Below, in pieces: positions 1 through 6,607 of a DNA stretch of 8,205 nucleotides. This DNA is from Bacillota bacterium (GTDB lineage Bacteria > Bacillota > Desulfotomaculia > Desulfotomaculales > Desulfotomaculaceae): the NCBI GenBank assembly GCA_023481335.1, contig JAMCWI010000015.1:1-8205 (forward strand), in the 5' to 3' direction. The first letter of the stretch is position 1. Each line of letters starts with the position of its first letter. The notes beneath the pieces were generated by a model. The model had not been told where the DNA came from, did not search any database, and worked only from the letters and a program-made list of their open reading frames with translations. The position numbers and the translations under genes were made by a program.

Positions 1-24
1 TTAAGTCTATGAAACAACCTTTTT

Positions 25-765
25 TTAAAGAACAAGTCCGCCGTCAACGCTTAATACAATCCCGTTGACATAGGAAGCTTCGTCGGAAGCCAGGAACAGA
101 TAGGCGTTGGCGATATCCCGGGGTTCTCCCAGGCGGCCCAGGGGCGTCTTTTGTTTCATGAGATCCAGGACCTTTTCAGGCACTTTGGCGGTCATATCGG
201 TCACGATGAACCCGGGGGCCACGGCATTGACCGTGATACCTTTAGGACCAAACTCCTTGGCCCAGGACTTGGTCAAACCGATGACTCCGGCTTTGGTGGC
301 GGCATAGTTGGTCTGACCCATGTTGCCGTACACCCCCACCACCGACGAGGTGTTGATGATGCGGCCGCCGCCTTGGTTCATCATCTGTGGTGCTACGGCT
401 TTGGCGCAGTTGAAGACACCGGTCAAGTTGACGGAAATGACAGCCTCCCAGTTCTCGGGGCTCATTTTGGTGAGGAAGCCGTCCCGGGTGATGCCTGCAT
501 TGTTGACCAGAATGTCAATGCGGCCGAACTTTTCCAGAACGGTGTTGACCATGGTTTCCACCTGGGCCAGCTCCGCCACGTTTACCTGGCAGAAGATGGC
601 TTCCCCGCCGCTGGCCACGATGTCATTGGCGGTTAAAATACCGGCTTCGGCATCAAAATCACAGACCGCTACTTTGGCGCCTTCCCGGGCAAACAGCAGG
701 GCCGTCTCCCGGCCAATGCCCCGGGCGGCTCCGGTAATAACGGCAACTTTATTCATTAAACGCAT
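25..765 (-). CDS. FabG/3-hydroxybutyrate-type short-chain dehydrogenase
   Basis: Cytosolic NAD(P)-dependent short-chain dehydrogenase/reductase (classical SDR, 246 aa, normal family length). Visible motifs: Rossmann TGAARGIG at residues 11-18, NNAG at 88-91, catalytic N113, S141, Y154 and K158 (YAATK), and a C-terminal VNG/DGG segment as in FabG. An aspartate (D36) ends beta-strand 2, which in SDRs usually favours NAD(H) over NADP(H). The ATG at 765 is chosen because TAGGGGG (774-780) sits 8 nt upstream. It is the last visible gene of the operon, 36 nt after the thiolase, and no terminator follows it within the 24 bases left. From context I infer interconversion of 3-hydroxybutyryl-CoA (or free 3-hydroxybutyrate) and acetoacetyl-CoA (acetoacetate). 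A fatty-acid-synthesis FabG role is less likely because no other fab gene is nearby. Family call is firm; substrate is inferred. Confidence 0.93.
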   Translation of the reverse strand: MRLMNKVAVITGAARGIGRETALLFAREGAKVAVCDFDAEAGILTANDIVASGGEAIFCQVNVAELAQVETMVNTVLEKFGRIDILVNNAGITRDGFLTKMSPENWEAVISVNLTGVFNCAKAVAPQMMNQGGGRIINTSSVVGVYGNMGQTNYAATKAGVIGLTKSWAKEFGPKGITVNAVAPGFIVTDMTAKVPEKVLDLMKQKTPLGRLGEPRDIANAYLFLASDEASYVNGIVLSVDGGLVL

Positions 766-801
766 TGTGCTTTCCCCCTATAAAAAGATTTAGTTAACCG
801 G

Positions 802-1986
802 TTATCTTTCTACCACAAGGGCCTGACCCATACCGCCGCCGATGCACAGGGTGGCCAGGCCGTAGCGGGCCTCCCGGCGCTGCATCTCATGCAGCAGGGT
901 CACCAGAATACGGGAGCCGCTGGCACCCACAGGGTGGCCCAGGGCAATGGCACCCCCGTTGACATTGACTTTTTCAGTAGGCAGTTCAAGATCCCTGGTT
1001 ACGGCCAAGGCCTGTACGGCAAAGGCTTCGTTGGCCTCGACCAGGTCCAATTGATCGACGGTGAGGTTGGCCAGGGCCAAGGCTTTTTTGCTGGCGGGGA
1101 CGGGTCCCAGGCCCATGAAGGCCGGATCTACACCGGCGGAGGCGCCGGATAATACGGTGGCCAGGGGTTTGAGACCCAGTTCCCTGGCTTTTTCCGCGGA
1201 CATCACCACCAGGGCTGCGGCCCCGTCGTTAATCCCCGAGGCGTTGCCGGCGGTGACGGTGCCGCCCTTTTTAAAGGCTGGCTTCAGGGCAGCCAGTTTT
1301 TCCAAGGTGCTGCCGCCTTTGGGGTATTCGTCGGTATCGAAGACAACGGGGTCCCCTTTCCTTTTGGGAATGAGCACGGGCACAATTTCTTCCTTAAAGG
1401 CCCCCCGCTCAATGGCGGCCACTGCCTTTTGCTGGCTGGACAGGGCAAACCGGTCCTGCTCCTCCCGGCTGATGCCGTAACGCTCGGCGATATTTTCTGC
1501 GGTAATGCCCATGTGGTAGTCGTTAAAGCCGCAGGTCAAGGCGTCCTTCACCATGGAGTCGACAATGCTTCCGTCGCCCATACGGTAGCCGGTACGGGCT
1601 TTTTCCAGCAGGTAGGGCGCCTGGCTCATATTTTCCATGCCGCCGGCCACCACGATCTCAGCCTGTCCGGTGCGGATGAGATCCGCCGCCATGGCGACGG
1701 TTTTCAAACCGGAACCGCAGACCATATTCACGGTATAGGCGGGTACTTCTTCAGGAATACCGGCCTTGACGGCCGCCTGGCGGGCAGGGTTCTGGGCCTG
1801 TCCGGCCTGCAGCACATTGCCCAGAATGACTTCATCCACTTGTTTGCCTTGCAGTCCCGCCCGCTGCAGGGCTTCCTTTACCACAACGCTGCCCAGTTCT
1901 GCAGCCGGGATGCTGCTCAGGCTGCCTCCGAAGCTGCCGATGGGTGTGCGGACCGCGCTGACAATGACCACTTCACGGTTACTCAA
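802..1986 (-). CDS. acetyl-CoA acetyltransferase (thiolase)
   Basis: Thiolase, 394 aa from the chosen start, the usual length for acetyl-CoA C-acetyltransferases. It condenses two acetyl-CoA to acetoacetyl-CoA or runs the reverse cleavage in the cytosol. The nucleophilic Cys is in VCGSG at about residue 90; the NEAF motif is at 319-322, His351 in GHPVGASG, and the second catalytic Cys381 in CIGGGMG. All are intact, so it should be active. The TTG at 1986 is preferred because CGGAGG (1996-2001) lies 9 nt upstream; an in-frame TTG at 1995 abuts the Shine-Dalgarno and would only add three residues. It sits 36 nt from both operon neighbours. Next to a CoA-transferase and a hydroxyacyl dehydrogenase, the degradative direction (acetoacetyl-CoA to acetyl-CoA) is the likely job, like AtoB. 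A biosynthetic PhaA-like role cannot be excluded, but no PHA synthase is seen. Confidence 0.95.
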   Translation of the reverse strand: MSNREVVIVSAVRTPIGSFGGSLSSIPAAELGSVVVKEALQRAGLQGKQVDEVILGNVLQAGQAQNPARQAAVKAGIPEEVPAYTVNMVCGSGLKTVAMAADLIRTGQAEIVVAGGMENMSQAPYLLEKARTGYRMGDGSIVDSMVKDALTCGFNDYHMGITAENIAERYGISREEQDRFALSSQQKAVAAIERGAFKEEIVPVLIPKRKGDPVVFDTDEYPKGGSTLEKLAALKPAFKKGGTVTAGNASGINDGAAALVVMSAEKARELGLKPLATVLSGASAGVDPAFMGLGPVPASKKALALANLTVDQLDLVEANEAFAVQALAVTRDLELPTEKVNVNGGAIALGHPVGASGSRILVTLLHEMQRREARYGLATLCIGGGMGQALVVER

Positions 1987-1995
1987 AACAATCAA

Positions 1996-2001
1996 CCTCC
2001 G
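1996..2001 (-). promoter_or_regulatory. Shine-Dalgarno of the thiolase gene
   Basis: CGGAGG on the minus strand, 9 nt before the TTG at 1986. It touches the alternative TTG at 1995, which is therefore too close to be used. This decides the thiolase start. Confidence 0.75.
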
Positions 2002-2022
2002 ATCCGGTATGTTTTTCTTCCA

Positions 2023-3420
2023 TTAAATAATCCCGGTTAGGGTGTAGATGGCGATAATGAAGAATACAGCCAGGGTCTTGATTATGGTAATGGCAAAGAT
2101 ATCAATATAGGATTGCTTGTGGGTTAAACCGGTGACTGCCAGCAGGGTAATGACCGCGCCGTTGTGGGGCAGGGTGTCCATACCGCCGGAAGCCATGGAG
2201 GCAACCCGGTGCAGTACCTCGGGACTGATGCCTGCCGCCTGGGCAGCGTCCATATACTGTTTGCCCATGGCCGCCAATGCGATGGACATACCGCCGGAGG
2301 CGGAACCTGTCATACCGGCCAATACGTTGATGGAAACCGCTTCATTGACCAGGGGGTTGGAGAAGGCGTTGCCGATTACATTTTTTACGGCACCGAAACC
2401 GGACAGGGAGGCAATGACGCCGCCGAAGCCATACTCGGATGCGGTATTCATGGTGGCCAGCATGGAACCGCCCACGGAAGCCACCAAACCATTTTGGATG
2501 CCTGCTTTAATTTTCTGGTAGCCGATGATCAGGGTAGTCACGATGCCAACCAAAAGACCGATTTCGATGGACCAGATGCCCTTCACTTTGGTGATATCCA
2601 CGGTGCCGAAGGACTCCAGTCCGATGGCGGTAAAATCAAAGGCTTTGCCGTAGATTTTAGGAATTGCATTGTTCATGATCATGTTTACGACAAACACCGC
2701 CACCAGGGGAACAATCGCCAGCAGAGGATGGGGCAGCTTGCTGTCTTCTTGTAATTCGGGCTCGTTGGTATGGCCTTCGCCATAGCCCTCGCCGGCAGCC
2801 AGTGCTTTATTTTTACGCCAGTTCAGATACAGCAGGCCCAGGCTTAGGACGAAAATGGCTCCGATAATCCCCAGGGTGGGGGCGGCATAAATGTTGGTGC
2901 CAAAGAAGCTGGTGGGAATAACGTTTTGAATTTGCGGGGTACCGGGCAGGGCGTCCATGGTGAAGGTAAAGCTGCCCAGGGCGATGGTGCCGGGTATTAA
3001 ACGTTTGGGAATACGGGACTCTTTAAACAATGAGGCCGCGAAGGGATAGACCGCAAAGGCCACCACGAATAAACTCACACCGCCGTAGGTAAGAACCGCG
3101 CAGGCAATGACAATGGCCAGGATGGACTGCTTGGGTCCCACCATGTTGACGATGGATTTGGAAATGGAGGAGGCGGAGCCGGAAAGTTCGACCATTTTAC
3201 CGAACACAGCGCCCAGCAAGAATACCGGGAAATAAAGTTTGACGAAATCCACCATTTTCACCATAAAGACGTTGGAATAAAAAGGCAGGACCTGTTCAGG
3301 GCCGCCGGTGAACAGTACGGCGAAAAGCGCGCACAGGGGGGCGAAAAGGATGACGGAGAATCCGCGGTAGGCAACAAACATTAAGAGGCCCAGTGCCAGT
3401 AGAATTACGATAATATCCAA
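2023..3420 (-). CDS. GntP-family organic acid:H+ symporter
   Basis: Integral membrane permease of the GntP family (gluconate, D-serine and 3-hydroxybutyrate/short-chain acid transporters), about 465 aa, a normal length. Counting from the GTG at 3429, hydrophobic segments lie near residues 4-20, 24-41, 62-80, 102-134, 184-203, 234-252, 285-303, 364-388 and 442-464. A hydrophilic loop occupies about 204-233. Family-like loops are TMDALPGTPQIQN (157-169) and GGMDTLPHNGAVI (415-427). Start choice: GAGAAAGG (3430-3437) directly abuts the GTG at 3429 but is 9 nt before the TTG at 3420, so I prefer the TTG; the GTG would add three residues. Lying between CoA-transferase and thiolase genes, it probably imports 3-hydroxybutyrate or acetoacetate, as AtoE and YxjC are thought to do in comparable operons. 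The family also includes gluconate carriers, so the substrate is an inference from context. Confidence 0.9.
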   Translation of the reverse strand: MDIIVILLALGLLMFVAYRGFSVILFAPLCALFAVLFTGGPEQVLPFYSNVFMVKMVDFVKLYFPVFLLGAVFGKMVELSGSASSISKSIVNMVGPKQSILAIVIACAVLTYGGVSLFVVAFAVYPFAASLFKESRIPKRLIPGTIALGSFTFTMDALPGTPQIQNVIPTSFFGTNIYAAPTLGIIGAIFVLSLGLLYLNWRKNKALAAGEGYGEGHTNEPELQEDSKLPHPLLAIVPLVAVFVVNMIMNNAIPKIYGKAFDFTAIGLESFGTVDITKVKGIWSIEIGLLVGIVTTLIIGYQKIKAGIQNGLVASVGGSMLATMNTASEYGFGGVIASLSGFGAVKNVIGNAFSNPLVNEAVSINVLAGMTGSASGGMSIALAAMGKQYMDAAQAAGISPEVLHRVASMASGGMDTLPHNGAVITLLAVTGLTHKQSYIDIFAITIIKTLAVFFIIAIYTLTGII

Positions 3421-3429
3421 AACTTTCAC

Positions 3430-3437
3430 CCTTTCTC
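3430..3437 (-). promoter_or_regulatory. Shine-Dalgarno of the permease gene
   Basis: GAGAAAGG on the minus strand. It leaves no spacer before the GTG at 3429 but a 9-nt spacer before the TTG at 3420. This favours the TTG, as with the TTG start of the thiolase. Confidence 0.5.
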
Positions 3438-3526
3438 AAGATAGTATTGGTCGTCTTGTCGGAAGATATCTGTAAGGGGAACGGATTAAAGATAACGGTT
3501 CATTGGTTGTCTTTTCGTTAGTCAGC

Positions 3527-5068
3527 TTATAATCCCATAACACCTTCGTGGAAAATTCGAGCATCCATTTGCTTTAAATCCGGTGCAATCACCGGTGCGA
3601 AATCCAGGTGGGCCAGGACATCTTGCTCCAGATCAACACCCGGCGCAATTTCAGTTAACATAACCCCTTCGGGGCGCAGTTCAAAAACGGCTCGCTCGGT
3701 GATATAAAGAACCGGTTGTCCTTTGGCGGCGGCATAACCGCCGCCAAAGGTGATTTGTTCCACCTTTTGTACAAATTTGCGGCTGCGTCCCTCTTGCACT
3801 ACCTTTAACTGTCCGTCTGCTACTGCTACCTTCAGTCCGCAGGCTGTCAGGGTGCCGCAGAAGATCACCTTCTTGGCGTTTTGCGTGATATTGATAAAGC
3901 CGCCGCAGCCCACCATTTTAGGACCGAACTTACTGACGTTGACGTTGCCTGCGGCATCTAACTGGGCCATACCAAGGAAAGCCAGGTCCACGCCGCCGCC
4001 GTCATAAAAATCAAACTGGTTGGACTGATCCAGAATGGCTTCCGGATTGGCCGCAGAACCGAAGCTTTTGCCGCCTGCGGGAATTCCTCCCACCGGCCCC
4101 GCCTCAACGGTCAGGGTCATATAACCGGCGGTGCCTTCCTCGTTGGCTACGGCAGCCACAGTCTCGGGCATGCCGATGCCCAGGTTCACCACGGTGCCCG
4201 GCAGCAGTTCCATGGCTGCCCGGCGGCCGATAATTTTCCGCTCATCCATGGGTAAGGGCTGAATGCCGTTGGTGGGAATCTTGACCTCTCCTGTATAAGC
4301 AGGGTTATACTGCTCGGCGTAGGTTTGCCATTGCTGCTCCGGCGGGGCCAGCACCACCGCATCCACCAGAATGCCGGGCACCTTGACCAGTTTAGGATCC
4401 AGGGTACCTTTGGCAACCAACCGTTCCACCTGAATGATCACCTTGCCGCCGCTGTTTTTTACAGCCTGGGCAATGGCCAGGGCATCCAGATGTACAGACT
4501 CCTTTTCCATGGAGACATTGCCCCGTTCATCGGCTGTGGTCCCCCGGATAAAGGCGATGTGGATGGGGAAAGCCTTGTACAGAAGTTTTTCCTCCCCCAG
4601 CAGGTTTACCAGGTGCACCAGGTCTTCCTTGGTTGCTTTATTCACCTTGCCGCCCTCTAAACGGGGATCCACAAAGGTTCCCAGTCCAACATGGGTAATG
4701 GTGCCGATCTTGCCCGCCGCAATGTCCCGGTAAAGCTGACAGATGACGCCCTGGGGCAGGTTGTAGCCTTCCACCTTTTCTGCCATGGCCAACGCCCCCA
4801 GCTTGGGAGCCAGTCCCCAGTGGCCGCCGATGATTCGTTTCAGCAGCCCCTCATGGGCCAGCCGGTTTAAGCCCCGGTCCTGCCCGTCCCCTTGACCGGC
4901 GGCATAAACCAGTGTCAGGTTTTTCGGACTCCCTGTCTCCAGAAATCTTTTTTCCAGCACCGCAGTAAGCACTTCCGCATGGCCCGAACCGACAAAACCG
5001 TTGGATGCAATTGTGGCATCGTCAGGTATCAATCGTACCGCCTCTTCGGCGGTTAAAAACTGTACCAT
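3527..5068 (-). CDS. single-chain acyl-CoA:acetate/propionate CoA-transferase
   Basis: Family I CoA-transferase with both halves fused in one polypeptide (513 aa from the ATG), the length of the propionate/acetate CoA-transferase group (Pct, YdiF) rather than the two-subunit ScoAB or AtoDA form. The N-terminal alpha-like half holds a glycine-rich SNGFVGSGH segment near residues 22-30. The C-terminal beta-like half has the glutamate (about residue 322) in TVEAGPVGG that I take as the CoA-thioester-forming catalytic residue, followed by GGIPAGGKSFG and a glycine-rich FCGTLTACG. Start: GAGGAGGAG (5077-5085) is 8 nt before the ATG at 5068; an in-frame TTG at 5074 is only 2 nt away and is rejected. 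First gene of the operon, behind a sigma-54 promoter; 106 nt separate its stop from the chosen permease start. Likely moves CoA from acetyl-CoA or acetoacetyl-CoA to the imported acid. Exact acyl specificity cannot be read from sequence. Confidence 0.94.
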   Translation of the reverse strand: MVQFLTAEEAVRLIPDDATIASNGFVGSGHAEVLTAVLEKRFLETGSPKNLTLVYAAGQGDGQDRGLNRLAHEGLLKRIIGGHWGLAPKLGALAMAEKVEGYNLPQGVICQLYRDIAAGKIGTITHVGLGTFVDPRLEGGKVNKATKEDLVHLVNLLGEEKLLYKAFPIHIAFIRGTTADERGNVSMEKESVHLDALAIAQAVKNSGGKVIIQVERLVAKGTLDPKLVKVPGILVDAVVLAPPEQQWQTYAEQYNPAYTGEVKIPTNGIQPLPMDERKIIGRRAAMELLPGTVVNLGIGMPETVAAVANEEGTAGYMTLTVEAGPVGGIPAGGKSFGSAANPEAILDQSNQFDFYDGGGVDLAFLGMAQLDAAGNVNVSKFGPKMVGCGGFINITQNAKKVIFCGTLTACGLKVAVADGQLKVVQEGRSRKFVQKVEQITFGGGYAAAKGQPVLYITERAVFELRPEGVMLTEIAPGVDLEQDVLAHLDFAPVIAPDLKQMDARIFHEGVMGL

Positions 5069-5076
5069 CTGCAAAA

Positions 5077-5085
5077 CTCCTCCTC
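5077..5085 (-). promoter_or_regulatory. Shine-Dalgarno of the CoA-transferase gene
   Basis: GAGGAGGAG on the minus strand, 8 nt upstream of the ATG at 5068 and only 2 nt from the TTG at 5074, so it fixes the start at the ATG. Confidence 0.8.
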
Positions 5086-5127
5086 TGCAAATTATTTAAG
5101 TCTCTGCATCCGGTACCTCTCTATAGA

Positions 5128-5143
5128 GCAAGGTTCGTGCCAA
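5128..5143 (-). promoter_or_regulatory. sigma-54 (-24/-12) promoter of the CoA-transferase operon
   Basis: The minus strand reads TTGGCACGAACCTTGC followed by T, which fits the RpoN consensus YTGGCACGNNNNTTGCW at every fixed position, with the correct 10-bp distance between GG and GC. Transcription should start near 5117, leaving a leader of roughly 50 nt before the ATG at 5068. It lies between the operon and an adjacent sigma-54 activator gene, and activator-site candidates lie upstream. This is strong sequence evidence that the operon is RpoN dependent and needs an AAA+ activator. Confidence 0.93.
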
Positions 5144-5169
5144 CCGCTTTGACCGCAATTTAGGGCTAA

Positions 5170-5189
5170 AATTCCTAAAACCCGGAATG
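5170..5189. promoter_or_regulatory. candidate activator site 1 (imperfect inverted repeat)
   Basis: AATTCCT-N6-CGGAATG. It shares the arm sequence and 6-bp spacer of the two sites further upstream, with one degenerate arm. The centre is about 63 bp upstream of the predicted start, close for an enhancer, so it may be an accessory or autoregulatory site. Probably bound by the Fis-type HTH of the neighbouring activator (inference). Confidence 0.6.
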
Positions 5190-5240
5190 CCCTTGTCGTT
5201 AAGCCGACGTTAAAAAATAGTTAAATTCAGAGTTTTACAT

Positions 5241-5260
5241 CATTCCGAAATCCCGGAATG
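5241..5260. promoter_or_regulatory. candidate activator site 2 (perfect inverted repeat)
   Basis: CATTCCG-N6-CGGAATG, with perfect 7-bp arms. The centre lies about 134 bp upstream of the predicted transcription start, in the usual range for sigma-54 enhancer sites. It is the best copy of the three. Confidence 0.75.
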
Positions 5261-5261
5261 G

Positions 5262-5281
5262 CTTTCCGGTTTTTCGGAAAA
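5262..5281. promoter_or_regulatory. candidate activator site 3 (inverted repeat)
   Basis: CTTTCCG-N6-CGGAAAA, 6 of 7 arm positions complementary, same spacer as sites 1 and 2. Its centre is 21 bp (two helical turns) from that of site 2, so both would lie on the same DNA face, as expected for cooperative binding of activator dimers. Confidence 0.65.
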
Positions 5282-5298
5282 GGGGTCTGACCCCTTTT
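5278..5298. repeat. 21-bp perfect palindrome (REP-like or terminator-like)
   Basis: Arms AAAAGGGGTC (5278-5287) and GACCCCTTTT (5289-5298) around a single central T. As RNA it would form an 8-bp stem with a 5-nt loop flanked by A4 and U4, so it could act as a weak terminator on either strand. From memory, GGGGTCTGACCCC-type palindromes recur in many bacterial genomes, in some cases near REP-associated tyrosine transposases; no transposase is present here. It overlaps the outer end of activator site 3. Confidence 0.7.
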
Positions 5299-5324
5299 GG
5301 GAAATGTTGTAAATTGTAGGGGAT

Positions 5325-5364
5325 AAAAAAAGTTGGCTTACCAGTGAGGTAAGCCAACTTTTTT
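5325..5364 (-). terminator. intrinsic terminator after the activator gene
   Basis: Perfect 11-bp stem (GTTGGCTTACC at 5332-5342 pairing with 5348-5358), 5-nt loop, and on the minus strand a run of seven U after the stem. It begins only 3 nt beyond the activator's stop codon (5368-5370). A T6 tract on the other side makes it potentially bidirectional. It insulates the sigma-54 promoter region from read-through. Confidence 0.93.
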
Positions 5365-5367
5365 CTG

Positions 5368-6453
5368 CTATGCCGGTTTGCATTTGGGAGGAGAGATGCC
5401 GTAGTCGGATAATTTTTTATAAAAGGTTGATTTGCTGATCTGCAGGGCCTGGGCCGCTTCAAGGCAGTCGCCTTGGGCATTCTCAAGGGCCCGCAGCAGC
5501 ATGGCCTTTTCCAGTTGTTCAACGGCTTCTTTCAGGGGGCGAATTTTTTCTGATTCCGCCGGCGGATCATTGCCGCAAAGATAAAAGGGCAGGTGCTTGG
5601 CGGTGATGACATCTTCCTCCACCATATTTAACGTCCGTTCCAATACGTTTTCCAATTCCCGGATGTTGCCGGGCCAATCATGGGACAGCAGGCACTGCAG
5701 GGCGGAAGAATCCAATATTTTGTCCGGACAACCCAGCCTTTGGGCAAGTTTTTTCAGCAAAAACTCCGTCAGCAAGGGGATGTCCTCCAGACGACGGCGC
5801 AAAGGGGGAATATCCAGCACCACCACATTCAGCCGGTAAAACAAGTCCTTGCGGAACAGACCCTGCTGCACCATTTCTTCCAGGTTGCGGTTGGTGGCTG
5901 CGATCACCCGTACGTCGATTTTAACAGGGCGGTTATCCCCTAATCGTTCAATTTCCCTTTCCTGAAGGACCCGCAGCAGCTTGACCTGCATGTTCAGGGG
6001 CATGTCCCCGATCTCGTCAAGGAAAATGGAACCGCCGTTGGCCAGTTCAAATTTACCCACTTTGCCTCCTTTGCGGGCGCCTGTAAAGGCCCCCTCCTGA
6101 TAGCCGAACAGTTCGGACTCCAGTAGATTTTCCGGCAGGGCGGCACAGTTTACTTTCACAAAGGGTTTGTGGGCACGGTCGCTGGCGTTGTGCAGGGCAT
6201 GGGCAAACACCTCTTTGCCGGTGCCGCTCTCGCCACGGACCAGGACGGTGGAATTGCTCTTGGCCACCCGGCCCACCAGGTTTTTGAGTTCCGTCATCCG
6301 CGGGCTGCTGCCGATAATGTTTTCCAGGGAGTAGGTGGTGCCCTGGTGGCGTTTTAGCTCTCCCTTATAGTATTCCACTTCGGTTTGCAGTCGTTCTACG
6401 CGGTCGTACAGTTTCTTCAGGTCGGAAACATCCCTGAATGCTACAGTACCCAC
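5368..6453 (-). CDS. sigma-54 activator, AAA+ and Fis-type HTH portion
   Basis: C-terminal part of an RpoN-dependent enhancer-binding protein, open for 361 codons from a GTG at 6453. Order: end of a PAS domain (1-10), a coiled linker (11-36), AAA+ ATPase with Walker A GESGTGKE (74-81), sigma-54-contacting GAFTGA (121-126), Walker B FLDEIGD (144-150), sensor I ATNRN, arginine-finger region FRKDLFYRL (200-208), sensor II WPGNIRELEN (260-269), then a Fis-type HTH (about 324-352). All core motifs are intact. The GTG is probably not the natural start: the same protein continues upstream in another frame across a G8 tract (6455-6462). If made alone, it would lack sensory control. Its position beside a consensus -24/-12 promoter makes the CoA-transferase operon its probable target. 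Confidence 0.85.
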   Translation of the reverse strand: MGTVAFRDVSDLKKLYDRVERLQTEVEYYKGELKRHQGTTYSLENIIGSSPRMTELKNLVGRVAKSNSTVLVRGESGTGKEVFAHALHNASDRAHKPFVKVNCAALPENLLESELFGYQEGAFTGARKGGKVGKFELANGGSIFLDEIGDMPLNMQVKLLRVLQEREIERLGDNRPVKIDVRVIAATNRNLEEMVQQGLFRKDLFYRLNVVVLDIPPLRRRLEDIPLLTEFLLKKLAQRLGCPDKILDSSALQCLLSHDWPGNIRELENVLERTLNMVEEDVITAKHLPFYLCGNDPPAESEKIRPLKEAVEQLEKAMLLRALENAQGDCLEAAQALQISKSTFYKKLSDYGISPPKCKPA

Positions 6454-6607
6454 GCCCCCCCCAAACTTTACCGTCCCGTTTTAAGGGAATCCGGGAGCAG
6501 ATCATATTGTGCCCTTTGATTTTCTGGATCTGATCGATTTCCCTTTCACCGGTCTTTACGATCACTTGCATCCGGCTGTTTTCAATGACATCTTCCACTT
6601 TTTTTGC
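6365..6607 (-). pseudogene. out-of-frame middle piece of the activator (second PAS)
   Basis: From just after the TAG at 6608-6610, the same frame as the N-terminal piece codes for VEDVIENSRMQVIVKTGE through GKVWGG, which reads as the body of the second PAS domain. At the G8 tract (6455-6462) this frame departs from homology (RGYCSIQG) and runs to a stop at 6365. With seven G instead of eight it would read GKVWGGVGTVAF and join the AAA+ piece. It has no ribosome binding site of its own that I can see, so it is a fragment, not a gene. Confidence 0.7.

Noticed and set aside
151..636. Long plus-strand open frames opposite the SDR, and similar ones opposite the other enzymes
   Set aside because: These are antisense shadows of high-GC coding regions with low-complexity His/Gly-rich translations and no ribosome binding sites.
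795..804. TAACCGGTTA palindrome at the thiolase stop codon
   Set aside because: Ten bases, inside an operon gap, with no partner copy or promoter; chance is a sufficient explanation.
3488..3514. Possible hairpin between CoA-transferase and permease genes (AAAGATAAC and GTTGTCTTT arms)
   Set aside because: AT-rich stem with an internal mismatch and no U-run on the minus strand; at most a weak mRNA structure in the gap.
5195..5208. GTCG-N6-CGAC repeat near activator site 1
   Set aside because: Same spacer length as the three activator sites but a different and only 4-bp arm; too weak to call a fourth site.
5235..5522. Minus-strand open frame of 95 codons over the activator's 3' end and the enhancer region
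   Set aside because: It is out of frame with the well-conserved Fis HTH coding sequence and reads through the terminator; a shadow frame.
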